Positions 26,319 to 33,237 of a DNA stretch of 43,943 bases are shown piece after piece. Below the pieces are notes generated by a model. It was not told where the DNA came from. It was given only the letters and a program-made list of their open reading frames with translations, and ran no database searches. This DNA is from a virus. A program made the position numbers and the translations under genes. How positions within the stretch are numbered: the stretch's first letter is position 1; every line of letters begins with the position of its first letter. Location of the stretch: positions 1 through 43,943 of the IMG/VR virus record IMGVR_UViG_3300044699_000050, one strand, 5' to 3'.

Positions 26319-26519
26319 AGGTGTGCACAATCGCTCAGAACGTACTGACGGAAGGCCTCGCGGGCGCGTGCGCAGCTTGGACGAGCCAATATCCATCGGC
26401 ACCGTCGCGGTATACGTTCCAATGTTCGTTATCGCCTGGAGCTCGACCACTTCCACGTCGTTCCAGATGTCGTAGTACTCGCGCTCGGCGAAGCGCAGGG
26501 AGCGGATGGGGTCGCTCAT
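26315..26519 (-). CDS. Small unknown protein
   Basis: Starts MSDPIRSLRFAEREYYDIWN and, after one shift near 26365, ends EAFRQYVLSDCAHL at a TGA overlapping the LuxR gene start. It has about 67 residues. Family unknown. ATGA overlaps on both sides support a coupled gene. Confidence 0.5.
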
Positions 26520-26735
26520 AGCTTTCTCGCCATCAGCGCAATGAGATTCTTCTGCGCAATTCAGATAGCGTCTCAATCTGGTCGTGGATCTGATCCGCAG
26601 GATCGCCACGGCGCGCCATCAGCATCGATGCGCTCGCACCAGCCACGAAAACGACAGGGCCACCGCGGCTTCGAGCGTTCCGTCGTCGCGGTAATCGCAA
26701 TCATTGAGCAGTTGCGCGAGCGTCTTGGTGTTCAT
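26517..26735 (-). CDS. Small unknown protein, frame-shifted
   Basis: Starts MNTKTLAQLLNDCDYRDD, continues after a shift with MLMARRGDPADQIHDQIETL, and ends with ALMARKL at a TGA overlapping the next ATG. It has about 72 residues, probably helical. Two indels are needed. Function unknown. Confidence 0.45.
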
Positions 26736-26905
26736 GATTCCCTCGCCAGCTTTAACCAGATATCAATTTCTTCTTCGGAAGCGTCTTCCTTGGCGCGCGT
26801 CGTGTAATGCGAGTTCGCCGCCTTCGTAATCCGGCTGCAGGCCGCATGGTTTACATATCTGCGTGATTTGCCGCAAACAGGGCAGAGCGCAGAGCCCCAC
26901 TTCAT
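26732..26905 (-). CDS. Small Cys-rich protein, possible zinc ribbon
   Basis: A 57-residue protein starting MKWGSALCPVCGKSRRYVNH. CPVCG and a later Cys/His pair could bind zinc. The start overlaps the stop of the upstream membrane peptide (ATGA). No function is known; it may bind nucleic acid. Confidence 0.55.
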   Translation of the reverse strand: MKWGSALCPVCGKSRRYVNHAACSRITKAANSHYTTRAKEDASEEEIDIWLKLARES

Positions 26906-26994
26906 GCAAGCACCTTCAAGATCAGCGGCATCAGAATGCCGACCAGGATGATCGTCAGGATCGCTGCGGCTACTGCCCAATCGCCTCGGCTCAT
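26902..26994 (-). CDS. 30-residue single-pass membrane peptide
   Basis: MSRGDW followed by a strong hydrophobic helix (AVAAAILTIILVGILMPLIL). ATGA overlaps with both neighbours support translation. It may be a small membrane modifier. Confidence 0.5.
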   Translation of the reverse strand: MSRGDWAVAAAILTIILVGILMPLILKVLA

Positions 26995-27123
26995 TTCTTC
27001 TCTTTGCCCTTGCCAGCGACGTTGAGCGCAATGGCAACCGCCTGCTCTAGCGCTTGCTGCGGCGATCTCGGTCTTGATGTTTTTGCTTACTGCGGACTTT
27101 GACTTACCTTTGACCAACGGCAT
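26991..27123 (-). CDS. Small basic protein of a common phage type (DUF6496-like)
   Basis: Starts MPLVKGKSKSAVSKNIKTEI and, after one shift near 27055, ends with QAVAIALNVAGKGKEKK at a TGA overlapping the next start. The pattern of Lys/Ser-rich start plus QAVAIAL-x-x-AGK end is widespread in small phage proteins. The role is unknown. Confidence 0.6.
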
Positions 27124-27180
27124 GGGAGACTCCAAAAAGACAATGTCCACGTAACCCCAATACAACTCGCTGCTGATCTC

Positions 27181-27306
27181 TCAGCGGCTCTCAACGCATG
27201 CGCTCGCGTCGTGTATCCTTCGCTCGCAAGCGTGATCTTCCCGTTGCGGGCTCTTCAGGTGCAGATACCATTGGCTGTCTTTGCCCTTGAAGATCTCGAT
27301 GTTCAT
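27181..27306 (-). CDS. DUF1508/YegP-like small protein, frame-shifted
   Basis: Starts MNIEIFKGKDSQWYLHLK, the typical opening of the DUF1508 repeat. The shifted frame gives NGKITLASEGYTTRAHAL, the rest of the repeat, so one base is wrong near 27250. The true end may lie downstream of 27181, toward 27124. The family is small and of uncertain function. Confidence 0.55.
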   Translation of the reverse strand: MNIEIFKGKDSQWYLHLKSPQREDHACERRIHDASACVESR

Positions 27307-27641
27307 TGCCCGGTCACCCAGAGGGAGGAGCGGAGACCGTCTGAAATCCGAGCCCGGCTGCCGATGTTTTGATCCCACTATCGGCTTGGTGTTAGGCGCA
27401 GAGCAGTTGCTATAGCGCGAGCGGAGGCTGAAAACGCTAGGGAGCTCTGCTCTGCACGCCAAACTCGTTTGATCTATATGTCAATCCCAGGCCGCCGACC
27501 TCGACAACCCTCCCCGGTGATCTCACGGAGGTCACATCTCCCAGGAGACGGATCGGATTGGCTGGGGCTTTTTCACGTTCCGCTTCCGTTCATGCAGCGA
27601 TCGAACGCGCGCTCTTTCAGGCTCTCATCTGATTGATGCTG
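27307..27641. other. Stretch without a supported gene, holding inverted repeats
   Basis: No frame here is convincing on either strand. It contains a hairpin GCCGAT/ATCGGC (27360-27385, 14-base loop) and a larger inverted repeat pairing 27395-27406 with 27447-27460 (12 bp with a 2-base bulge, around GCAGAGCAG/CTGCTCTGC). These could fold in the late transcript as processing or regulatory structures. No intrinsic terminator with a T-run was found for the minus strand. Confidence 0.4.
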
Positions 27642-27828
27642 TTATGCGCCTGCCAGATCCCAGCCTTCCTGGTACGAGTTCGTGATCATTTGCTTCTCGT
27701 CGTCGCTCTCGCCGTCGTCACGCACGATGTTGAACGGAAGCGCCACGGATCGCCTTCCTTGTACTCGGGGAAGCCTGCTTGAGTGCCATCAACTCCTCAA
27801 CGGTCAGCCAGCGCAGTTCGCGCGGCAT
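27642..27828 (-). CDS. Small protein after the terminase, frame-shifted
   Basis: Starts MPRELRWLTVEELMALKQA and reads across two shifts to FPEYKEGDPWRFPFNIVRDD and a WDLAGA end. About 62 residues, acidic, no recognised family. Confidence 0.45.
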
Positions 27829-27830
27829 CT

Positions 27831-27977
27831 TCAGGTGATGCTGTCTCGCACCTGCAAACAGTAATGCGAGTAGCGCTTGCAGTAGCCCTGCTTCTCGGAA
27901 GAGGCCGAGTGCCCGACAGCTGCGAAGGCCAGAAGACCCAGCCAGAGCGCTACTTTTATTGTTCTTAGCCCATCCAT
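27831..27977 (-). CDS. Small exported protein
   Basis: A 48-residue frame with a signal-type start: [21 protein letters not shown] then a GHSA-SSE cleavage-like site. The short remainder has two Cys. It overlaps the end of the terminase gene by 13 bases. It may be a small envelope protein; function unknown. Confidence 0.45.
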   Translation of the reverse strand: MDGLRTIKVALWLGLLAFAAVGHSASSEKQGYCKRYSHYCLQVRDSIT

Positions 27978-29254
27978 GCCGTGTTCTCCTGTCCTGAACT
28001 GTATTGAACGATCTGTACCTGCGGAATCTCTGTGGTCTCGTGCTTGCGATTGATGCTGCGGCAAACTCCGAGAACGCATCCGCGTAGTGCGAATGATCGT
28101 CGTGCAACGGCTGCTTGCTCCATTGCCCGAACTCGTCCACGTCGTATCGGTAGTGGCGCAATGACTGAATGCCATCTGCGCATTTCTCTTTGTCAAACCA
28201 GCAGTGCGGAAGATTTGACGAACTGGCGGGAAGCCAGCTCCTTCTTGGGCACGCGCATGCTAGTCTCGACCTTGCAGCGGTCAGCTTGCGCAGCGTCTCG
28301 GCGATCGAGTCGCTGTTCATGTGCTGATGGTTGCCATCGTGCGGCAGATAGTGCGTGCCGTACACGTAGCCCGATCTGCAGCACCTTTACATAGTAAGCG
28401 TCTTCTTGAGCTGATCTTGAAAGCAATCGATGACGCGATATTCATACCCAACTTCTGGACAAACCAAGATCGACGTGCAGTCGCCCACCCAGATCCCAAC
28501 ACGTGTGAACTGGCACGGATTCATCGTATGGAACCTCGTGATACGCCCTTCCGCTGTAGCGCACGAAGCTCGTCACGTAAATTGCACCGTCAGAGTGACC
28601 ACAGTGCCCCTCGTAGATATGGAGATAATCGTCTGGCCGAGTCCGGCGAAGATACTCGATTCATCTTTGGAGACCTGTGAGAGCCACGGGTTATCGTGGT
28701 ATGTCATCTTCACAACGAACGCATTCGGTGGCGGATTGGCCACGAAGCGCTGGTAGGTCTCGTCAGTCTCCAGCTCAGGGTTAAAGCTCACCCAGATCTC
28801 GGAGCTTCCCTTGCGGATTGTCGGTATGAGTACTTGCCACGAGTTGCGGCTGACATTTTTGGCCTCTTCGACCCACACAATGTCAACGCCCTCGAAACTC
28901 TTGATGCGATCAACGTTAAATCGCAAGCCCTCGAACAGAATCTCGGTGCCCTTATTGGTCGGGCCACAGCCAAGATGCGATTGTTCTGGATGTCAAAGCA
29001 TCTTGACATGCCCAACAATTCGATCTGGTCTTCGAGGAGCTTCTTGACTGAGTCTTTGATCGAGCTTTGCAGCTCACGCGCACACAGGATGCGCGTGGTT
29101 GCTGCCAGGCTGACTAGGAGTGCTCGGGCTAAGCCCAGCTCTTAGCGGAGTCTCGGCCGCCGTAGGCGACCTTGTAACGACGTGGTGTGAATAGCGGCTC
29201 AAGTGGCTTGGCTATCTGGATCTGCAGGTTCAACGGCGCGCCTTGACTCGTCAT
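27965..29254 (-). CDS. terL: Terminase large subunit, several frame shifts
   Basis: Frames between 29254 and 27965 join into about 430 residues. Landmarks in order: Walker [10 protein letters not shown] at 32-40; Walker [10 protein letters not shown] near 115; the coupling region with WVSFNPE soon after; and the nuclease segment CWDLGWAT near 250. The end matches [11 protein letters not shown], with its conserved acidic residues. It is an ATP-driven packaging motor with an RNase-H-type nuclease, of the Terminase_3/PBSX type. The ATG at 29254 lies inside the end of the small-subunit gene. At least five indels break it, which must be sequence errors if the phage is viable. Confidence 0.85.
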
Positions 29255-29536
29255 CGCCGCTAACTGCGGCCTCGCGTCCTACGAATTCGATTGTTGCTTG
29301 AATCTTCACCGGTGATGCGTCCTCATCGCCTGACATGATCACGGCTGTGGAGCTTTACCGTCAAGGGTTTCACGCAGCTCGCGTATGGCCCATTGCTCAC
29401 CTGCTGCGGCCAGATCGAGCACTTGCTCTGCAGCCGCTCGCAGTCGCTTGCCATCGTCTTGCACGATTGCGCGCTCGACATTGGCCCGCCATTTGCCGTG
29501 TTTGGCCGCAAGCTTGTTTCCAGGCTCAAACGCCAT
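29199..29536 (-). CDS. terS: Terminase small subunit, one frame shift
   Basis: The N-terminal part MAFEPGNKLAAKHGKW, then the helical AIRELRETLDGKAPQ segment, is typical of small podovirus TerS proteins. After a shift near 29340 it continues with VKIQATIEFV and ends at a TGA inside the large-subunit gene. It has about 112 residues. It recognises the packaging site and loads the large subunit. Confidence 0.7.
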
Positions 29537-29550
29537 GCTGTATACACAAG

Positions 29551-29634
29551 CTAACCGCGATGATTCTTCGGCGATCCAGGTGCAGTGCTCTCAATCTTGA
29601 CTCGAGCACCTTTAGAACCGCTGCCAGTCGTCAT
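29551..29634 (-). CDS. 27-residue peptide upstream of terminase
   Basis: Frame MTTGSGSKGARVKIESTAPG and seven more residues. The ATG overlaps the stop of the gene before it (ATGA). It is basic, Gly/Ser-rich and probably unstructured. Only the coupling supports it. Confidence 0.35.
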   Translation of the reverse strand: MTTGSGSKGARVKIESTAPGSPKNHRG

Positions 29635-29756
29635 GCGCTGGCTTGCGGTGTGGGTTTGGATCCACCGGAAGTACTACCGCGAGTAGGCACAGCTTGCGAT
29701 TGCGAGACGTCGTTGCCTAGGTATTGCTGGCTGACGCTAGAGGGCCGTTTGCTCAT
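29631..29756 (-). CDS. 41-residue Ser/Gln-rich protein
   Basis: Frame MSKRPSSVSQQYLGNDVSQS plus 21 residues; coupled by ATGA on both sides. Low-complexity, no family seen. Short proteins of this composition are common upstream of phage terminase genes. Confidence 0.4.
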   Translation of the reverse strand: MSKRPSSVSQQYLGNDVSQSQAVPTRGSTSGGSKPTPQASA

Positions 29757-29903
29757 TTGCCGCGAATGTTCTTAGCGTTCGACGGATTGGAGCTCGGGAT
29801 GGGGAACTTGCCACCGCCAGGCGAGAGCCTGAGCCGGTGTTGGTGTTCTGGCGGGCGCACTTCCACCCGTGCCACCTTGCTTGATGGGTTTGTTCGTTGC
29901 CAC
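29753..29903 (-). CDS. Small Gly/Pro-rich protein, frame-shifted
   Basis: GTG start, MATNKPIKQGGTGGSAPART, and after a shift near 29815 the end SSNPSNAKNIRGK with a TGA overlapping the next ATG. About 50 residues. It is the first gene after the candidate late promoter. Confidence 0.45.
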
Positions 29904-29948
29904 AGCGATCTCCCGGATCGGCGCTACGTTGTAAAGCTTACACTTCGC

Positions 29949-29977
29949 TTTTTAGGAGGTCGCTGAGTTTATGTCAA
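29949..29977 (-). promoter_or_regulatory. Candidate late promoter (leftward)
   Basis: On the minus strand TTGACA (29977-29972), a 17-base spacer and TAAAAA (29954-29949). The -35 box is perfect, the -10 box weaker. It lies about 45 bases before the first gene of the terminase-to-fibre operon, at the edge of an AT-rich gap. The TTGACAT context is shared with the other promoters of this phage. Confidence 0.5.
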
Positions 29978-30161
29978 GCGATCATTGCACTTTTACTATC
30001 ACACTGAAGTTATATGTCATGAGCTAAAGACTGACACTGCTTGACTTTACAAATGTATTGATTCCTTGCTTGCATTTGGCGACAAATCTATTTACATGAC
30101 AACTGCGCTCTGTACGCAAGCGAACACATTGAACTTTTGGTAGGCACGGGGCTGTAGGTGG
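29978..30161. other. AT-rich non-coding gap
   Basis: No convincing frame on either strand. It is clearly more AT-rich than the surrounding coding DNA, with ATATGTCATGAGC and TTGTCATG-like pieces. It separates the early leftward genes from the late operon. It is a likely site for regulation, packaging or replication signals, but no repeat array was recognised. Confidence 0.45.
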
Positions 30162-30416
30162 TTAAGCCGGTTCGGTTTTGAAATCTGGTGTTTTGAGAGG
30201 TTCGACCGATCGAATGAGGTCTTTCAGGGATGCGCCGCCGTGGATGACACTTCTGGCAGCAAGGTCCTTCGGCCTATCGTTGAGTATCACCCATGCGTGA
30301 TCACTGCAAAATCCACGGCCGCCTAGGGTGCTTTGGGATATCGTCCAGCGTCTGCGGCAGTTCTCGTACAGGCACAGCTGCTCTTCGGTGAGCGCTGGCT
30401 TTTCAGTTGGCATCAT
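30162..30416 (-). CDS. Small Cys/His protein
   Basis: An 84-residue protein with CLYENCRRRW near residue 14 and GFCSDH near residue 35. Two Cys pairs and a His could bind zinc. Its start overlaps the stop of the replication gene. It ends the early leftward unit. Family unknown. Confidence 0.6.
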   Translation of the reverse strand: MMPTEKPALTEEQLCLYENCRRRWTISQSTLGGRGFCSDHAWVILNDRPKDLAARSVIHGGASLKDLIRSVEPLKTPDFKTEPA

Positions 30417-31174
30417 TTTTCTTTCACCTTTTGGCTAATGCGCTCAGTGATCCTAGCACGCAGATTTGCCCAACTTTCTCCGCCTCGAGGAATAATCCCG
30501 AGCTCCTTGGCCTTGCGCATCGTGGCCTCTTCGGTTGTCCACACTGATCGGCGTGGCTTGTATCGCGCGTTGGGTTGGGTTCAAACACGCCGGCCCAACC
30601 GCGCTCGATCGATGTTTCCACCATCGCGTTGGATCCAGGCCTTTCGCTTTTGCTGTTTCGAGCTTTTCAAAATCAATCGAGCCGCGTAGTTTGAAAGCGG
30701 CTTCTAATTTTCTTTCTAAATTCAACAAAACCATTCCAAACCTCCTCTCTGACGACAGAGGTGTCCTGGTTTTCTGGTTTTGGTGTTTGGTTTTGGTTAT
30801 GGTTATGGCTCTGGTTAGCATAGCGTGTGCTTTGCATATGCATTGCACCTGCTTTGCGTGTGCTTGACCAACGCTTCTTAGCACTTTCCTTTTAATATTA
30901 GATATTTGCTGCTGGTCATTCTTGATAATTTCGGCCGTTCCTGGTACCACCCGTCGTCCATTTCGACGAAATACATCTTTAGTAGTGTGTTCACGGCGCG
31001 CTTTTCTGCATCACTTTCGCAACCGACTATTCGATACACTCTTTCGACGTCTTTTGGGAACGGGCCGACCTCAAAATACAATGGAATCATAAGCGCATAG
31101 ATCGCCCTCTCCAGACATGACAATCCGATCGTTGCTCCAAGGAAGTCAGAGCTGTAAAAGGGAAACCAATGCAT
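30413..31174 (-). CDS. DUF1376-type replication protein, several frame shifts
   Basis: The first 80 residues are clear: MHWFPFYSSDFLGATIGLSC then EVGPFPKDVERVYRIVG, the DUF1376 winged-helix pattern. A low-complexity Gln/Asn/Lys linker follows. The C-terminal part contains MVETSIERGWAGVFEPN, the pattern seen at the end of phage O-type replication proteins. About 253 residues after correcting at least three indels. Such proteins bind origin DNA and recruit a helicase. It lies next to the Cro-like repressor, as in lambdoid replication regions. Confidence 0.72.
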
Positions 31175-31205
31175 GTTGGTGCTCCTGGTTGTCTTAGTAC
31201 TTAAG

Positions 31206-31391
31206 TTAGTCTTTGTGCATTCGATTTAACTTCGCTTGACGCCGCTCGACTGCGCGCATAACGTCCTCCACGCGCGATTCGGGGATGCGCCCTTTTGCTA
31301 ACCAATCATAGATCGTCTGTCGGGAAACCTTCAGAGCAATCGCCGCTTGGCGCTTGTTTCCGAATACCTTTACGACTCCCATGGGTCCCAC
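31206..31391 (-). CDS. Cro/YdaS-like HTH repressor
   Basis: A GTG start at 31391 has GGAG five bases upstream; an in-frame ATG at 31436 is possible but lies on the operator. The product has about 61 residues with a helix-turn-helix FGNKRQAAIALKVSRQTIYD and WLAKGRIPESR, as in Cro/YdaS-type repressors. It ends in a basic helix. It is transcribed divergently from the rightward early genes and probably acts on the GACATGTC sites. No CI-type partner is visible. Confidence 0.8.
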   Translation of the reverse strand: MGPMGVVKVFGNKRQAAIALKVSRQTIYDWLAKGRIPESRVEDVMRAVERRQAKLNRMHKD

Positions 31392-31422
31392 AGTGTCTCC
31401 TTTCGTTGGGGATGGAATGTCA

Positions 31423-31428
31423 ATTATA
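31423..31428 (-). promoter_or_regulatory. -10 box of the leftward early promoter
   Basis: The minus strand reads TATAAT (31428-31423) preceded by TCGGT; no good -35 box is present at 17 bases. The palindrome at 31432-31439 falls in the spacer just upstream. This looks like a promoter that can be blocked by a repressor. Confidence 0.5.
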
Positions 31429-31431
31429 ACC

Positions 31432-31439
31432 GACATGTC
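31432..31439. promoter_or_regulatory. Operator-like palindrome 1 (GACATGTC)
   Basis: Perfect 8-base palindrome just upstream of the leftward -10 box. On the minus strand it reads TTTGACATGTCGG. One of three copies near the Cro-like gene. Confidence 0.55.
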
Positions 31440-31477
31440 AAATATCCTGCTATGGCTAGTATTCTTGCATAAAGTAC

Positions 31478-31505
31478 TTGACATGTCCACCCATACATGT
31501 ATACT
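31478..31505 (+). promoter_or_regulatory. Rightward early promoter
   Basis: TTGACA (31478-31483), a 16-base spacer and TATACT (31500-31505). Transcription would start near 31512, about 27 bases before the first gene. The -35 box lies within TACTTGACATGTC, so a protein on the palindrome would cover it. Confidence 0.82.
31480..31487. promoter_or_regulatory. Operator-like palindrome 2 (GACATGTC)
   Basis: Overlaps the -35 box of the rightward early promoter. A second imperfect palindrome, ATACATGTAT, lies 6 bases further and overlaps the -10 box. This position would allow direct repression. Confidence 0.6.
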
Positions 31506-31538
31506 AGGCACATCAACAACGCACCGGGGAGAAGCAAA

Positions 31539-31700
31539 ATGAACGACTTCACCAAACTGATCGAAACCGAAAAGCGCAGCGACGGATGGTATGCCCGCAT
31601 GAGCAAGGATTCGGGAATTCAAGACGAATGGCATGGCGCATGGGATACCCAATACATCGCAATCCAATCGATGATCCGCGTATTCAACGTCGGAGCCTAA
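31539..31700 (+). CDS. First rightward early gene, 53-residue protein
   Basis: MNDFTKLIETEKRSDGWYAR and 33 more residues; GGGGAGAA lies six bases upstream of the ATG. Acidic, no family recognised. Its place directly after the early promoter suggests a regulator or host takeover protein. Confidence 0.65.
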   Translation: MNDFTKLIETEKRSDGWYARMSKDSGIQDEWHGAWDTQYIAIQSMIRVFNVGA

Positions 31701-31702
31701 CC

Positions 31703-31846
31703 ATGGACCGACCCTTGCAACACATCATCGATGAACTCCAGGAGCTTCTTGACGAGCTCCAGGAAGCTAACGACCGCGCAGAGGGTAAGAGCACCAAGCG
31801 CACACTCGGCCAGCGCATAGACGATGTGGCAGCAGAACGGGAGTGA
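31703..31846 (+). CDS. 47-residue coiled-coil protein
   Basis: Starts MDRPLQHIIDELQELLDELQ: heptad Leu/Ile pattern of a coiled coil, then a basic end. Two bases separate it from the previous stop; its TGA overlaps the next GTG. Function unknown. Confidence 0.55.
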   Translation: MDRPLQHIIDELQELLDELQEANDRAEGKSTKRTLGQRIDDVAAERE

Positions 31847-32096
31847 CGAATGACGCCATACACCTGCCGTGGAAGCCAGACTCTTCGCCAAATTGGCGCA
31901 GAGATATCTTCGATATCGACAGCGTTCCGACTGGCAAAGAAGTTACTGGGGATCTGTACCAGCGTGCCAAGCTCATCGCAGCCGCACCGGATTGCTCGCG
32001 CACTTCAGTTGTTGCGCATTCGATGATGCGCGCTCTAGGTCGCGAAGTATTACGAAGCGCTCAGGACGCAATCGAAAGGCGCCGAATAGTACTTGA
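31843..32096 (+). CDS. Small early protein with AKLIAAAPD motif, frame-shifted
   Basis: GTG start coupled to the previous stop. It contains HLPWKPD, then GDLYQRAKLIAAAPD; the LIAAAPDLL segment is very common in small phage proteins of unknown role. One missing base near 31990 moves the true tail into the frame that ends at 32096, just before the next promoter. Confidence 0.5.
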
Positions 32097-32120
32097 CATG
32101 TCTACCAGCACATATATGAT
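32093..32120 (+). promoter_or_regulatory. Second rightward promoter with the same operator
   Basis: TTGACA (32093-32098), 16-base spacer, TATGAT (32115-32120). The block AGTACTTGACATGTC is the same as at the first early promoter, with the -10 box at the same distance. Transcription would start near 32127. Confidence 0.8.
32095..32102. promoter_or_regulatory. Operator-like palindrome 3 (GACATGTC)
   Basis: Third copy, placed on the -35 box exactly as in copy 2. The conserved flank AGTACTT points to a shared regulator. Confidence 0.6.
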
Positions 32121-32206
32121 GAGCATGTCAGCTGAAGCATCCGGGGCACAACAGCCTGCAAAAAAACTCCTCCCCGCGAGCCCCGTCACCTGGGTAGTGG
32201 TGAAGT

Positions 32207-32233
32207 TGCCGGTGCGTGTAACCGGCACTTTTT
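32207..32233 (+). terminator. Intrinsic terminator or attenuator in a leader
   Basis: TGCCGGT (32207-32213) pairs with ACCGGCA (32221-32227) around a 7-base loop, followed by CTTTTT. The ribosome-binding site GGAG of the next gene begins right after the T-run. The upstream leader holds a CACC/GGTG stem and a C-rich stretch that could form other folds. Confidence 0.75.
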
Positions 32234-32244
32234 GGAGAATGAAG

Positions 32245-32433
32245 ATGGCTAGTCAAGTACTCGACTCGCTGAATGATCAGATGGTGATTTCTAGTTGGCA
32301 TATCAGCATCCGCAACGGCATGAAGCCCGCCGACATGGCGCTCGCCGATATGCGAATTCTTGAAGCAAACGACATTTACCGCGCGGACGGCCAATTTCCT
32401 GGTCGCCTGTGTTCGCAAGATTCTCAACCCTGA
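32245..32433 (+). CDS. 62-residue early protein
   Basis: Starts MASQVLDSLNDQMVISSWHI; GGAG seven bases upstream. The same frame is open further upstream, but the terminator and the ribosome-binding site choose this ATG. No family recognised. Expression probably depends on read-through of the attenuator. Confidence 0.6.
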   Translation: MASQVLDSLNDQMVISSWHISIRNGMKPADMALADMRILEANDIYRADGQFPGRLCSQDSQP

Positions 32434-32445
32434 CACGGAGATCGT

Positions 32446-32865
32446 GTGAAGCAATTAGCTCTAGCAGTTTGTTTGTGTTTCGCAGTCAGTGCAGCTTACG
32501 CCAAGGGCGGAACTGGGCCTGGCTCGAGTGCTGGCGGTGGCAACAATGGACATGGCAATGGCGCCTCGCATGGCAACGGCGTCGGAGGTGGCGATGGCGG
32601 CCACGGGCATGGTGGACATGGTCATGGCGGTGGTGGTGAAGGGGGTAACGGCGGTGGCGGAAATTCTGGCGGTGGTAATGGTGGCGGCGGCTCTGGTGGT
32701 GGTGGCTCTCCGGGCCCCAGCGCGGGGGGCGGCGGTGGCTCTGTTGGCATTGGCGGCTCTGCTGCTTCTGCTAGCAATGGGGGCGGCGATCCCTGTGTGA
32801 AGGTCGCGCGCACATCTTCAATCAAAACCTCAAACGGTCTGGTTTACACGCTCCCGTGTAAATAG
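32446..32865 (+). CDS. Secreted Gly/His-rich protein
   Basis: GTG start with CGGAG upstream. A clear Sec signal, MKQLALAVCLCFAVSAAYA, is followed by KG. The next 90 residues are almost only Gly with Asn, His, Ser and Pro, including HGHGGHGHGG near residue 55. The last 30 residues contain two Cys (CVKVARTSS and LPCK) that could form a disulfide. It should be exported to the periplasm or beyond. The His-Gly part could bind metals. Such a protein is unusual in a phage; it may modify the host surface. Confidence 0.72.
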   Translation: MKQLALAVCLCFAVSAAYAKGGTGPGSSAGGGNNGHGNGASHGNGVGGGDGGHGHGGHGHGGGGEGGNGGGGNSGGGNGGGGSGGGGSPGPSAGGGGGSVGIGGSAASASNGGGDPCVKVARTSSIKTSNGLVYTLPCK

Positions 32866-32887
32866 CCGCGTTCCTGGGGAGGAAATC

Positions 32888-33001
32888 ATGATCTGGATTG
32901 AAGCATTACTTTTCTTAGCGTGGGGAAGCGCTACTTTCTTGGCCGGAACCTGGTGGGCAACGCGTCCGCGTGCAGACGCTGTGGAAGGACATCACCCATG
33001 A
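32888..33001 (+). CDS. 37-residue membrane peptide
   Basis: MIWIEALLFLAWGSATFLAG gives one membrane helix, then a short charged tail. GGGGAGG lies eight bases upstream. The TGA overlaps the next ATG. Function unknown. Confidence 0.6.
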   Translation: MIWIEALLFLAWGSATFLAGTWWATRPRADAVEGHHP

Positions 33002-33237
33002 CTGATAAATCACCTGCTGAGAAACTGAGCGAATGGCTCGCCAGGCAGAAATTTGCTGCTACAGAAGAGGCGGCAGTGCTGGCCTCGGCGCTGCTCACGA
33101 GCATTTGCAATCGCTGCGATACACCGCGCGATGCGACGGCCTGCTTCGCGGATATCTGCGCGCAGTTATTGCTGTGTATCCCTCGCGTATATGAAAACCA
33201 GTCAGAGGATTCCCATGGAAAATCTGCCGTCCACTAA
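32998..33237 (+). CDS. Small helical early protein
   Basis: A 79-residue protein, MTDKSPAEKLSEWLARQKFA at the start, with four Cys in the middle. ATGA-coupled to the membrane peptide, and it overlaps the RecT-like gene by 23 bases. No family recognised. Confidence 0.6.
   Translation: MTDKSPAEKLSEWLARQKFAATEEAAVLASALLTSICNRCDTPRDATACFADICAQLLLCIPRVYENQSEDSHGKSAVH

Noticed and set aside
29100-31540. Integrase or attachment site near the regulatory switch
   Set aside because: No recombinase motif was found here or elsewhere and no tRNA-like attachment sequence was seen; lysogeny cannot be claimed.
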